Source of the DNA: Thermococcus piezophilus
GTDB lineage: Archaea; Methanobacteriota_B; Thermococci; Thermococcales; Thermococcaceae
Direction of reading: 5' to 3'
Length of the DNA: 64,000 nucleotides
Assembly: GCF_001647085.1 (NCBI RefSeq)
Contig: NZ_CP015520.1
Coordinates: 1,384,219 to 1,448,218 of the forward strand
A program made the position numbers and the translations under genes. Of the stretch, positions 17,577 through 26,103 are shown piece after piece. The notes beneath the pieces were generated by a model. It made no database searches, was not told the origin of the DNA, and saw only the letters and a program-made list of their open reading frames with translations. Each line of letters starts with the position of its first letter. The stretch's first letter is position 1.

Positions 17577-18371
17577 ATGGTTAGGGACAGGATGGTAGAG
17601 CTCCTTCAGGAGCACTTTGAGTTGAACCTCTACGAGGCCAGGGCGTACGTTGCATTAGTTGGGTTCGGGGTACTAACCCCAGCGGAGCTCGCCAGTGTCT
17701 CGGAAGTTCCGGCTCCGAGAACCTACGATGTCCTCAGGAGCCTTGAGAAGAAGGGCTTCGCCATAAGCCAGCCGGGCAAGGTTAATAAGTACAGGCCGGT
17801 TCACCCGGAGAACATCCTCGAGAAGTTCATCGAGGAGTGGCAGGAGCGTGTCAAGGAAGAGCTCGAAGCCAAGAAGAAGGCTAAGGAAGAACTCCTCGAG
17901 CTCATGAACCCACTCATCGAGACGGAGATTCCGAAGTACGGCGTCGAGAGGATATGGGTTGTCAGGGGCATAAGGAACGCCACCATCAAGACCAAGGAGA
18001 TGTTTGAGGAGGTTAAGGAGCAAATACTCCTTGCCGATGATGGCTACATAGCCATCAACCTCGAGAGCGATATTATAAAGGCCATAGACAACGGCGCCAA
18101 GGCTAACATAATCGTCACCGAAAATGTCTATCACAGGCTCGGAACTTCTAAGATAATGGACTACTACAAGGCAGGAAAGCTTGAGCTCAAGGTCATCGAC
18201 AAGCTCGAGCTTCCGATGCTCATCTGCGACGACGAGGTCTTCTTCGCCCTTGAGGATATGGCTGCCAGGTACTTCAACTACGAGACCCAGATCTGGATAA
18301 AGGACTTCCGCGTCAAGGCTCTCTTCGAGGGCAAGTTCAATGAGTATTGGGAGAAGGCAAAGAAGGTCTGA
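17577..18371 (+). CDS. trmBL2: TrmB-family chromatin regulator TrmBL2
   Basis: A 264-residue protein: N-terminal winged helix (LNLYEARAYVALVGFG, PAPRTYDVLRSLEKKGF, residues 15-75), a coiled dimerisation helix rich in Glu/Lys (about 105-135), and a C-terminal TrmB effector-like domain (YGVERIWVVRGIRN onward). Length and position directly after reverse gyrase match T. kodakarensis TrmBL2, an abundant DNA-coating protein that shapes chromatin rather than a sugar-responsive regulator; this is from memory of the family. The start at 17577 follows GGTGGTGG; upstream frame to 17508 overlaps the promoter. Confidence 0.9.
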   Translation: MVRDRMVELLQEHFELNLYEARAYVALVGFGVLTPAELASVSEVPAPRTYDVLRSLEKKGFAISQPGKVNKYRPVHPENILEKFIEEWQERVKEELEAKKKAKEELLELMNPLIETEIPKYGVERIWVVRGIRNATIKTKEMFEEVKEQILLADDGYIAINLESDIIKAIDNGAKANIIVTENVYHRLGTSKIMDYYKAGKLELKVIDKLELPMLICDDEVFFALEDMAARYFNYETQIWIKDFRVKALFEGKFNEYWEKAKKV

Positions 18372-18401
18372 TTCCTCTTTTTCCCTATTCTTCTTTGTTC
18401 T

Positions 18402-18620
18402 TCATGTGCTTTTCCGACCTGCATCTTTGTAAACCCGTGAAGTCCATCTTGGGGGGTCCTTGAGAACATACCTCCAGAGAATGTAGTAGGAGCAGTTTGC
18501 GACACCGGCATCAATATGATAGGAGGGCAGAGGGGGTTTGAGGTCTTATCCACATGCGACATTGAGGAGAGATTGAGATAAATCGGAGTTTCATCCCTGA
18601 ATAGGTACAGGAAGTTCATA
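18402..18620 (-). pseudogene. Remnant of a Cys/Tyr-rich protein, C-terminal part
   Basis: On the minus strand a short coding-like frame ends at TGA 18402-18404 and reads, going backwards, VANCSYYILWRYVLKD then PPRWTSRVYKDAG. It is closed upstream by an in-frame TAA after a CG pair, beyond which similar composition continues. It resembles the tail of the remnant at 19629 (ACDYYRAILEVNP then TRAYYFGTDPR). Not translatable as it stands; boundaries at the 5' side are approximate. Family not recognised. Confidence 0.45.
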
Positions 18621-18648
18621 GGAATCCATGCAGCGGATCGCCAATCTT

Positions 18649-19586
18649 TTATCCTGAGCATGCGGTGCTACCGTTAAAGTACAGGTATATTGAAAGATAA
18701 TCCGTTGGGGAGAAATCACAGTTTTCAAGGGCGTTCTTTTCGGGTCTCATTACCGTTGCATTAACTGCGTATGGATTTGGTAAGTCCCTTAGGGAGTCTC
18801 CTTTGGGTGTAATCATCATTAGTATATCCGCAACGGGCTTTAATGTGTCATTTGAACATAGCAGTACGGGAAGAGCATTGACGAGTGGTACACCAGCCGA
18901 GGAGTTGGGGCCAACGTAAAGCTCGCCGCCGCTTTTCCAATAGGTTACGTTCAGGGGGTAAATCAAAAGCTCCCAACGATAAATCGGGTTGCCGTGTTCA
19001 TCCCAGTTTACAATATGGTAGTATACTGTGGCGCCAATCTCGGAGAGAAAAACCTTCGGGTAGTAGTGCTCAAGTTTGTCGAGAGAAATTCTGACAGTCC
19101 AGTTGGAAATCCCAAACACAATGTAATCACCCTGAAGTTCTCCCGTAGTCAGTATGGTGGGGAGTATCTGGTGTGCACCCTAACGAGACCCTTGAGAACC
19201 ACATAGTCAACTGCGGAGCCGTTCTTCAGCCACCAGTGGAGGATTACATCATTTCCCGCTGAGTATAGTTTAAACCTATTGGTGGGCCAAGGAAGCGTGA
19301 TGTTTCTCAACTTAAAGCTTTCACCCGGAAGACCCGTGAAGTTCAGATAGGTGAAGTTTCCGTAGTTCGTGTAGTAGTAAGTGAACCCGTAGGCCAGTGT
19401 GTATGTTCCGTAGTCTGGAAGCTCAACATCAATGGAGAGTATCGTCTGGGTTCTAGTTCCAATACCAGAGATGTGGATTTTATAAACGGTTGTGGGCGGT
19501 TTATATATAATCTGGAAAGCAAAAACTAAAGAGTTGACAGACAAGGTTATAAGAAAGAGAATTAAGAAAATAGCAATCCGTTTCAT
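18649..19586 (-). pseudogene. Secreted protein with signal peptide, frameshifted
   Basis: ATG at 19586 behind GGGGTGATAATT opens MKRIAIFLILFLITLSVNS, a signal peptide, followed by a beta-rich segment with many Asn-x-Thr/Ser sites. The frame closes at 19149 (RYSPPY then stop). The next frame, read from just past that point (TTGELQGDYIVFGISNWTV), continues for 165 codons of similar character to 18649. One missing base near 19150 would join them into a single protein of about 312 residues. It has no recognised domain. Frameshift may be real or a sequence error; the surrounding locus is otherwise decayed. Confidence 0.6.
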
Positions 19587-19628
19587 AATTATCACCCCAT
19601 TGTTATCAAAAAATAACAGACTACAAAA

Positions 19629-20210
19629 TTACCATCCTGGACACTTTGCTCTCACCTTGTCAACGACTCTTGGATCTGTGCCAAAGTAGTATGCTCTGGT
19701 TGAGAATGCACTGGGGTTTACTTCAAGGATGGCCCTATAGTAGTCACAGGCGCGGTTGATGCACTTCTGTTCTGTTTCTTGAGTGGGATTCTCGTCACAA
19801 CCGACCTTCTCTTTGAAGTGATTGTTCTCCCCTCATCCTTGAGTACTCTTGCAGTACGCACAGTTGCTCGCTTCCCCAATTATGTTGTTGTCGGCTTCAT
19901 GAGTCCGGGACATTTGAAAAAGATGCCTGGGTCTGATCCCTCTGCCTGCCATCGGGACGACTAAACGGAATTGTTATGCAAAGCGGCATGTCAATACTCA
20001 GGGAACGGCTCATTTCGCTAACTCTCTTCCGTTGTCGTACCCATTGGAATACCTAAAACCACTGCAGTTAGAGTTACGCCCTTCGCCATCCAGTATTATC
20101 AACCTATCAAAGCACATTCTCCTGAAGTCCTCAACAGTGACGTCTCTTCCTCCAACCTTCATCCTCGACACGTAATGGGAACAGTTCTACCTAACTCACT
20201 TTCCACGGGA
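19629..20210 (-). pseudogene. Decayed Cys-rich secreted-type gene
   Basis: Minus-strand fragments in different frames show coding character: near the start of the gene NCSHYVSRMKVGGRDVTVED and NSNCSGFRYSNGYDNGREL (about 20190-20010), then ASNCAYCKSTQG (about 19890-19850), then VGCDENPTQETEQKC and ACDYYRAILEVNP to a stop at 19629-19631. Several stops and shifts separate them. A TATA-like AGTATTTATAACGG on the minus strand (about 20219-20228) may be its former promoter. I do not recognise the family; the even spacing of cysteines suggests an extracellular disulfide protein. Confidence 0.5.
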
Positions 20211-20349
20211 CATCACCGTTATAAATACTATCCATACACTTAAAAAACTATTTGAATTTCTAATTGTTAAAATTGCAACATTATGGGTCAAAAATAAGGG
20301 GTAAAAACCAATTACTCAGACTCCACTTCTAATATGAAAAATCAGAGGT

Positions 20350-20562
20350 TCAAACGTACTTGAACTCTTCCTCTTTTTCGTCTTTCTCCTTAATCTTCCA
20401 GAAGAGCTTTCCGTTCTTTTGATAGCTTTCGACCTTTCCCTGCTCCAAAAAGCGGAGCAGGTAGCGCCTGACTTCCATCTTTGGAAGTTTAGTTGCCTCG
20501 ACTATCTCCTCGATGGTCTTTGGGCCTTCCTCCAGAGCCTTCATGACCCTGACGTTCTTCAT
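20350..20562 (-). CDS. Small winged-helix DNA-binding protein
   Basis: A 70-residue winged-helix protein: helix-turn-helix in GPKTIEEIVEATKLPKMEVRRYL followed by a wing (KVESYQKNGKLFWKIK) and an acidic tail. Small regulators of this kind are common in Thermococcales. The ATG overlaps the stop of the gene before it (20559-20562), so it is the last gene of a three-gene operon with the UPF0148 and ureohydrolase-fold genes. Likely a local regulator; target unknown. Confidence 0.8.
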   Translation of the reverse strand: MKNVRVMKALEEGPKTIEEIVEATKLPKMEVRRYLLRFLEQGKVESYQKNGKLFWKIKEKDEKEEEFKYV

Positions 20563-20888
20563 TCTCCTCCCTCCAGCTTTTTGTATCTCTCCAGCAGTCC
20601 TATTATTTTTTCCATGACACTTAAGTGTTTCTCGAGCTCGGTTAAATCCTCGGGAAGCGAGTTTGCAAGTTCGGTTAGCTTCTCCATTAACCGTTCCGCA
20701 ATTCCCTTCATCTTGGCCTTCCTCTGCCTGGCCCTGTGCTCGCAGATTGGACAGAACACCCTGCCGTCCTTCTCAAAGAGGGGCGAGCCGCACCTGGGAC
20801 AGTGCTTGTCGAGCATCTTGGCTCCCGAAAGCATGAGGGGCATGAGGACCGTTCTTATCTCTTCTTCTGTAGGACCCTTCAGTGCCAT
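20559..20888 (-). CDS. UPF0148 zinc-ribbon protein (autoantigen p27-like)
   Basis: A 109-residue protein with a zinc ribbon: CPRCGSPLFEKDGRVFCPIC, then a basic linker (RARQRKAKMKG) and a helical C-terminal half with a coiled-coil look. This is the archaeal UPF0148/Sjogren autoantigen 1 family, of unknown function. The start at 20888 has GGTGAAGAGG before it; the GTG at 20897 is the alternative. It overlaps or abuts both neighbours, indicating a coupled operon. Confidence 0.85.
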   Translation of the reverse strand: MALKGPTEEEIRTVLMPLMLSGAKMLDKHCPRCGSPLFEKDGRVFCPICEHRARQRKAKMKGIAERLMEKLTELANSLPEDLTELEKHLSVMEKIIGLLERYKKLEGGE

Positions 20889-20893
20889 CCTCT

Positions 20894-21619
20894 TCACCCC
20901 ATCAGGAGCTGGAAGACCTCCACGAAGGCCTTCTTTCCTAGGCGGGAGCGTCTAATTCTATCAGAAACTTCGGCCATGTCAAAGGCCCTTATCTTAAAGT
21001 TTTTCTTTACCTCCTCAAGGATTTCTAAGAGTTCCTCGAGGCTCAGTTCCCCGTGTTGGAAGCGGGCTATCTTGTACTCCGGCTTCAGGACGTCCATGTC
21101 AATGGTCAGGTAAATCTCATCGCCGAGATATTTCTTAGTCTCATCCAGTATCTCGTCGAGGGAATTCGTCTGGAGGTTTTTGTAGGCCTTCCACTTTCCG
21201 CGCACCTTCCTGCTCCTGAGCAGTGCGGGGAAAATCTTCACGCGCCTTGTCCAGAGTTGAGTTCTCTCGGTGGTCGGGATCATGAGGACTGGTGCGAGGA
21301 CGACGGTCCTGTTAACTAGGCGTTCCTCGAGGGTGTAAGCGAGCCAGGAGCCGTGGTCGAGGTAGTCGTGCATCAAGTCTGTGTGGCCGTCTATGCTGAG
21401 GAGCGAGTTTGGCCTGAGCTTTTCCACTATGCCGTAGGTTGCTAGGTGCTCACCGACGATGTAGGCCCGGTCTTGAGGAATGCGCTCCGCTAAAAGCTCA
21501 ACCCTGCTCGATTCGACTATAATGTAGTCCTCTATTAGCTTGTTCCGTCTGAGCAGCTGCAGAACGTAGAGAACGCCGTCGCGGTTGGGCTTCTCGCCGA
21601 AAGGGATGAACGTAACCAT
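20894..21619 (-). CDS. Ureohydrolase-fold (arginase/agmatinase-like) protein
   Basis: A 241-residue protein with the arginase metal-site motifs in order: VGEHLATYG (His), SIDGHTDLMHDY (Asp, His, Asp) and LTIDMDVLKPEY (Asp, Asp). All six manganese ligands of the family therefore appear to be present. It is clearly shorter than the usual 290-300 residues, and the substrate-recognition segments differ, so it is not safely an agmatinase or arginase. First gene of a minus-strand operon with UPF0148 and a winged-helix gene. Substrate unknown; a hydrolase acting on a guanidino or amide compound is a fair guess. Confidence 0.8.
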   Translation of the reverse strand: MVTFIPFGEKPNRDGVLYVLQLLRRNKLIEDYIIVESSRVELLAERIPQDRAYIVGEHLATYGIVEKLRPNSLLSIDGHTDLMHDYLDHGSWLAYTLEERLVNRTVVLAPVLMIPTTERTQLWTRRVKIFPALLRSRKVRGKWKAYKNLQTNSLDEILDETKKYLGDEIYLTIDMDVLKPEYKIARFQHGELSLEELLEILEEVKKNFKIRAFDMAEVSDRIRRSRLGKKAFVEVFQLLMG

Positions 21620-21757
21620 GATTCCACCCGTCGAAAATTAGTCCTCTTCTTTTTAAATCTTGGTGAAGCCCTTCGACAAAATTATGTCAAATTTCAACGC
21701 CAAAGTTTAAAAAGTAGCCTGATGAGGTTAAACCGAAAACTCCTTGGAGGCGAGGAG

Positions 21758-22978
21758 ATGATACTTCAGGTTGCTTTAGACTTAACCGACATTGAACAGG
21801 CAATTTCTATCGCTGAGAAGGCCGCTAGAGGTGGCGCTCACTGGCTTGAGGTTGGAACTCCCCTCATCAAGAAGGAGGGCATGAGGGCAGTGGAGCTTCT
21901 CAAGAGACGCTTCCCAGACAGGAAAATTGTCGCCGATTTAAAAACAATGGACACCGGAGCCTTGGAGGTAGAGATGGCAGCAAGGCACGGTGCCGACGTC
22001 GTTTCTATCCTCGGCGTTGCTGATGATAAGACCATCAAAGACGCAGTTGAGGTGGCCAGAAGATATGGAATCAGGATCATGGTTGATTTAATTGGCGTGA
22101 AGGACAAGGTCAAACGTGCCAAGGAACTCGAGAAGATGGGTGTTCACTACATACTCGTCCACACAGGAATAGACGAGCAGGTCCAAGGCAAGAGTCCGTT
22201 GGAGGACCTTGAGAAGGTCGTCAAAGCCGTCAGCGTTCCAGTTGCCGTTGCTGGTGGCTTGAACCTCGAAACCATCCCGAAGGTCATAGAGCTCGGTGCA
22301 ACGATAATCATAGTTGGCGGAGCCATAACCAAAGCGAAAGACCCGGAGGACGTCACTAGGAAGATAATCGACCTCTTCTGGGGAGAGTACATGATGACCA
22401 TCAGGAAGGCCATGACCGATATCCTCGAGCACATCAACCAAGTTGCTGAGAGCATCAGGCTTGAGCAGGTCAGGGGCTTCGTCGATGCCATGATAGGGGC
22501 TAACAAGATATTCATCTACGGTGCAGGAAGGAGCGGTTTGGTCGGCAAGGCCTTTGCAATGCGCCTCATGCACCTCGACTTCAACGTCTACGTCGTTGGA
22601 GAGACCATAACGCCTGCCTTTGAACCTGGGGACCTGCTCATAGCCATCAGCGGTTCAGGCGAGACCAAGAGCATCGTCGATGCTGCGGAGATAGCCAAGA
22701 AGCAGGGCGGAAAGGTTGTCGCCATAACCTCCTACGCCAACTCGACCCTTGGAACGCTCTCGGATGTCGTCGTTGAGATTCCTGGAAGGACCAAGGCGGA
22801 CATACCTACTGACTACATAGCGCGCCAGATGCTTACCAAGTACAAGTGGATAGCGCCGATGGGCACGCTCTTCGAGGACTCCACCATGATATTCCTCGAC
22901 GGTGTCATAGCCCTCCTCATGGCCACCTTCCAGAAGACCGAAAAGGATATGAAGAAGAAGCATGCGACCCTTGAGTAA
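21758..22978 (+). CDS. hps-phi: Bifunctional 3-hexulose-6-phosphate synthase/6-phospho-3-hexuloisomerase
   Basis: A 406-residue fusion. Residues 1-210 are the HPS TIM barrel (MILQVALDLTDIEQ, VADLKTMDTGALEVEMAARHGAD, VAVAGGLN); residues 215-406 are the PHI SIS domain (IFIYGAGRSGLVGKAFAMRL, LLIAISGSGETKS). In Thermococcales, which lack the oxidative pentose phosphate route, this enzyme runs in reverse to make ribulose-5-phosphate from fructose-6-phosphate, releasing formaldehyde. Start at 21758 follows GGAGGCGAGGAG; a TATA-like AGTTTAAAAAGT is at 21704-21715. First of a plus-strand gene run. Confidence 0.97.
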   Translation: MILQVALDLTDIEQAISIAEKAARGGAHWLEVGTPLIKKEGMRAVELLKRRFPDRKIVADLKTMDTGALEVEMAARHGADVVSILGVADDKTIKDAVEVARRYGIRIMVDLIGVKDKVKRAKELEKMGVHYILVHTGIDEQVQGKSPLEDLEKVVKAVSVPVAVAGGLNLETIPKVIELGATIIIVGGAITKAKDPEDVTRKIIDLFWGEYMMTIRKAMTDILEHINQVAESIRLEQVRGFVDAMIGANKIFIYGAGRSGLVGKAFAMRLMHLDFNVYVVGETITPAFEPGDLLIAISGSGETKSIVDAAEIAKKQGGKVVAITSYANSTLGTLSDVVVEIPGRTKADIPTDYIARQMLTKYKWIAPMGTLFEDSTMIFLDGVIALLMATFQKTEKDMKKKHATLE

Positions 22979-22987
22979 GGGGTCGCC

Positions 22988-23740
22988 ATGCCGTCTTTTA
23001 CCCACGTTTTTGTTGGAATAGGGAACACGGGCGCGAGGATAACAAACAGCATACGCGCCGATGGAATTGTGAAGGTAACGGTTAATCCTGCCTACTACCT
23101 TCTTCCCCGATCGGAGGAGTATAAGGAACGACTCAGAAGCTTCTTCTCAAGCCTTCCAGAGAACACTTTCCTGTGGCTTGTATTCGAGGATAAGGAAGTA
23201 AATCACAAACTCATGGAGATAATCGTTGAGAGTGCTCCGAGCGATACCATAAAGCTTGCCTATGTCCTGACTCCAAGAAAGGAGCTGGTTACCGGAAAGA
23301 AGCCCGAATGGGCCGAGCCGTTTGAGACCGTGTTCTATGATTCCCTCTGGGACTTCCTCAGAGAGAGCGATTCCCTATCACTAGCCTTCAGCAGGGCTGC
23401 CGAGAACATCGCCGAGATGTTCTCCAAGCTCTACTACTACCTTGAGACCCAGATGCTGGTTAACATAGACTATGCAGACCTCTTCAACATGATACGTGGA
23501 GGGAACGTTGGAATACTGCGCCTCCTCAACAGAGTGGACTTCAGCTGGCACTGGGGCCTCTGGGCCAGGGGACTGATTGGAATCCTCGTCGGGAAGGAGT
23601 TTCCCCTTAAGGATGCTCATGAGATACTCGAGCGCTTCCAGGAGATACTACAAGAGAAGGACATCATCTGGGGTGTCATCATGGAAGAGAGCCTAAAGAA
23701 CGAGGTCGAGATACTGGCACTTCTCGTTAAGAGGTGGTAA
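22988..23740 (+). CDS. Conserved protein with glycine-rich nucleotide-binding-like N terminus
   Basis: A 250-residue protein. The opening MPSFTHVFVGIGNTGARITN has a beta strand followed by a G-x-G-x-x-G-like turn, as in Rossmann or tubulin/FtsZ-type folds, but no further FtsZ motifs (no GGGTGTG) are seen. Residues 140-250 are helical and Trp/Phe-rich (FSWHWGLWARGLIG). I do not recognise the family. It lies nine bases after the HPS-PHI stop and one base before the HAD gene, so it is in the same operon, suggesting a cytosolic role in or near sugar phosphate metabolism; that is inference. Confidence 0.75.
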   Translation: MPSFTHVFVGIGNTGARITNSIRADGIVKVTVNPAYYLLPRSEEYKERLRSFFSSLPENTFLWLVFEDKEVNHKLMEIIVESAPSDTIKLAYVLTPRKELVTGKKPEWAEPFETVFYDSLWDFLRESDSLSLAFSRAAENIAEMFSKLYYYLETQMLVNIDYADLFNMIRGGNVGILRLLNRVDFSWHWGLWARGLIGILVGKEFPLKDAHEILERFQEILQEKDIIWGVIMEESLKNEVEILALLVKRW

Positions 23741-23741
23741 A

Positions 23742-24386
23742 ATGGAGGCCGTTCTGTTCGACATTGATGGGACGATACTGACGGAGAAGCCCCTCGTAAT
23801 GCTCTTCCTCCCGCAGGTCTACGATAAACTCTCCAAAAAGATGGGAATCAGCAAGGACGAGGCGAGAGAGCGCTTCCTAGCGGAGGTACTCGGTAGGCGT
23901 GATACATACGACTGGCACGACTGGAACTTCTTCTTCAGGCTCTTTGACCTTGGTCTGAAATATGAAGAGCTTCTTGAGAGGTATTTCCACAAGCTCGTGA
24001 TTTATCCTGACACTGTTCCTACCCTCGAATGGCTGAGGGAGGCTGGCTACAAGCTCGGTGTCGTGACGAGTGGGCCTTCCTATCAGCGGCTTAAGCTTAA
24101 GCTCGTCGGCCTTTTGGAGTACTTCGATGTTGTCGTCACCAGGGATGACATTGGGACAATAAAACCTGAACCCAAGATCTTTCTCCATGCCCTCGAAAAG
24201 CTTGGTGTCGAACCCAAGGAGGCCGTTATGGTCGGGGATTCTCTCTCACAGGACGTTTACGGTGCCAAAAACATCGGCATGACCGCAGTGTGGATAAACC
24301 GCAACGGGGATAGGGGATACAATATGCCCGATTATGAGATAAGAACCCTTTATGAGCTGAGAAAAGTCCTGGGTGGTGAAAAATGA
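23742..24386 (+). CDS. HAD-superfamily hydrolase
   Basis: A 214-residue HAD phosphatase: motif I FDIDGTIL (nucleophile and acid/base Asp), motif II VVTSG, motif III Lys in TIKPEPKIF and motif IV VMVGDSLSQDVYGAK. The cap is helical (residues 15-90), type C1, as in phosphoglycolate phosphatase and haloacid-type enzymes. Substrate unknown. It follows the previous gene with almost no gap, behind GAGGTGG, and its stop overlaps the ATG of a 59-residue protein. Confidence 0.9.
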   Translation: MEAVLFDIDGTILTEKPLVMLFLPQVYDKLSKKMGISKDEARERFLAEVLGRRDTYDWHDWNFFFRLFDLGLKYEELLERYFHKLVIYPDTVPTLEWLREAGYKLGVVTSGPSYQRLKLKLVGLLEYFDVVVTRDDIGTIKPEPKIFLHALEKLGVEPKEAVMVGDSLSQDVYGAKNIGMTAVWINRNGDRGYNMPDYEIRTLYELRKVLGGEK

Positions 24387-24562
24387 GGGAGATATTCAAC
24401 GCGGAAGGTGTTTTTGTTAAGTATGCCGAGAAGAAGGTGCAGCTCGAGAACGGCGACGAGCTGACGCACAGGATAGAGGAACCGACGGAGCTCTGGTGGA
24501 AGCTTAAGGAGGCCTTGAAGGGTAAGAGGGTTAGAGTGGTCGTCTACGAAGTCGAGGAATGA
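24383..24562 (+). CDS. Small conserved protein (59 aa), function unknown
   Basis: ATG at 24383 overlaps the HAD stop (ATGA) behind GGGTGGTG and the frame runs to TGA at 24560-24562. The protein opens MREIFNAEGVFVKYAEKK and ends VRVVVYEVEE; it looks like a small beta barrel with one central helix (TELWWKLKEALKG). Tight packing with both neighbours and coding-like sequence support it. No family recognised. Confidence 0.75.
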   Translation: MREIFNAEGVFVKYAEKKVQLENGDELTHRIEEPTELWWKLKEALKGKRVRVVVYEVEE

Positions 24563-24565
24563 GGG

Positions 24566-25372
24566 ATGATAGCCCATCTAATAAATACGGATATAGGTGA
24601 CAGGGGCATCCTGAGTGTCTACCTCGAATATCGTAAGGAGAACTTTAATTTTTTACATAATTCTGCAAAGCTGTTTTTAGATAACATCGAGAGGGTTCTC
24701 ATCGTTACTGGCTTTCCGATTCCCCCCATGATGCTAGCTGAAACTGATGGGCCGCCGGGAGCGCTGGCGCTTTACAGGGCTGTTGAGATGCTGGGTGGAA
24801 AGGCTGAGATTTTAACGTATCCAGAAGTCGAGATGGTCCTTGAGCCATTCGGGGTATCCTTCGCAAGAGTTCCAGAGCCGAGTGATTACTCCCTTATAAT
24901 CAGCGTTGAAACTTCAGGAAGAGCTGCTGATGGCAAATACTATTCTATGAGCGCTATGGAGATAAAGAGAGAGCCACTTGATGGAGTATTCATTGAAGCT
25001 AGGAGTCTGGGAATCCCGACCATAGGCATAGGCGACGGCGGCAACGAGATAGGTATGGGGAAAATCAGGGAATTGGTTGTAAAGTACGTTTCTCATGGCG
25101 AAAGGATAGTGAGCACCGTCGAGACGGACGAGCTTATAGTTTCTGCCGTCTCCAACTGGGGCGCCTACGGATTGCTGGCCCAGGCTTCCTTTGAGGTAGG
25201 AAAGAATCTCTTGGAAAACTGGAACGAGCGCGAAATCATTGGAGTGCTCGCTAAGGGAGGCCTCATAGATGGCGTCTCAAAGACCCGCTCTCAAAGCGTT
25301 GATGGAATAAGCGCTGAGGTTCATGAAAGAATCGTTGGGCTTTTAAAGGCAATCGTTAATGAGGCCCTTTAG
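24566..25372 (+). CDS. DUF4392 protein (D-glutamate cyclase-like fold)
   Basis: A 268-residue protein with hallmark segments GFPIPPMMLAETDGPPGALA and GIPTIGIGDGGNEIGMG, typical of DUF4392, the domain shared with the C-terminal part of mitochondrial D-glutamate cyclase. The Gly/Asp-rich loops suggest metal and anionic substrate binding. Whether the archaeal protein acts on D-glutamate is not known. ATG at 24566 follows GAGGAATGAGGG, four bases after the upstream stop; it is part of the HPS-PHI gene run. Confidence 0.82.
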   Translation: MIAHLINTDIGDRGILSVYLEYRKENFNFLHNSAKLFLDNIERVLIVTGFPIPPMMLAETDGPPGALALYRAVEMLGGKAEILTYPEVEMVLEPFGVSFARVPEPSDYSLIISVETSGRAADGKYYSMSAMEIKREPLDGVFIEARSLGIPTIGIGDGGNEIGMGKIRELVVKYVSHGERIVSTVETDELIVSAVSNWGAYGLLAQASFEVGKNLLENWNEREIIGVLAKGGLIDGVSKTRSQSVDGISAEVHERIVGLLKAIVNEAL

Positions 25373-25380
25373 GTGGTGGA

Positions 25381-26001
25381 ATGAAGCTGGATAAGTTCAT
25401 AACCGATGAAGAGAGCCCCAGGCTCATAGAACGCACGAGGGAGTTTGCGGAGCACTTCTTCGAACGCGAAGGGACGCATGGCTTCAGCCACGTAGAGCGC
25501 GTTTTCAACCTGTGCATGCACATAGGCAGAGAGGAAGGTGCCGATTTAGAGATTCTGGCCCTGGCGGCCATCCTCCATGACGTTGCGAGGCCCCTCGAGA
25601 GCGCCGGAAAGGTCGAGGATCACGCTGCCGAGGGGGCGAGGATAGCGAGGCACTACCTGAGGAGCTTAGGCTATCCTGAGGAAAAGGTTGAAGCCGTTGT
25701 CCATGCCATAGAAGCCCACCGCTTCTCCCGCGATCCGAAACCAAGAACCTTGGAGGCTAAAATTCTGAGTGATGCTGACAAGCTCGACGCAATGGGTGCG
25801 ATAGGCATTGCTAGGGTCTTCATGTATTCCGGCGAGCACGGCAGGGATATAGACGCATCACTAGAACACTTTGAGGAGAAGATACTCAAGCTGAAAGACA
25901 TCATGTATACCGAAACCGCCAGAAATATGGCGGAAGAGCGGCACCGCTTTACCGTGAAGTTCATAGAGCGCATAAGGCGCGAGATAGAGGGAGAAATCTG
26001 A
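25381..26001 (+). CDS. HD-domain phosphohydrolase
   Basis: A 206-residue HD protein: GTHGFSHVERVFNLC (first His), LAAILHDVARP (HD pair), VVHAIEAHRFS and KILSDADKLDAMGAIG (final Asp), all metal ligands present. This is the YedJ/RNase Y-like single-domain type, acting on phosphate esters or nucleotides; substrate unknown. It starts eight bases after the DUF4392 stop behind GGTGGTGG. Last gene of the run that begins at 21758. Confidence 0.88.
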   Translation: MKLDKFITDEESPRLIERTREFAEHFFEREGTHGFSHVERVFNLCMHIGREEGADLEILALAAILHDVARPLESAGKVEDHAAEGARIARHYLRSLGYPEEKVEAVVHAIEAHRFSRDPKPRTLEAKILSDADKLDAMGAIGIARVFMYSGEHGRDIDASLEHFEEKILKLKDIMYTETARNMAEERHRFTVKFIERIRREIEGEI

Positions 26002-26103
26002 ACCCCCTTCTAGCCTTTTCTTCCATAATAAGGTTTTTAAACAACCCTCGGAATTAAGGTTTAGCCCTTCAAGGTCATTCTTCAGGTAAGGGGAGGTGAG
26101 GAG

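Noticed and set aside
20894-21619. Naming the ureohydrolase-fold protein agmatinase
   Set aside because: Metal ligands fit but length and substrate segments differ from known agmatinases; the reaction cannot be fixed from sequence alone.
22988-23740. Calling the FVGIGNTGARI protein an FtsZ/CetZ homologue
   Set aside because: Only the first glycine turn is similar; the tubulin signature and T-loops are absent.
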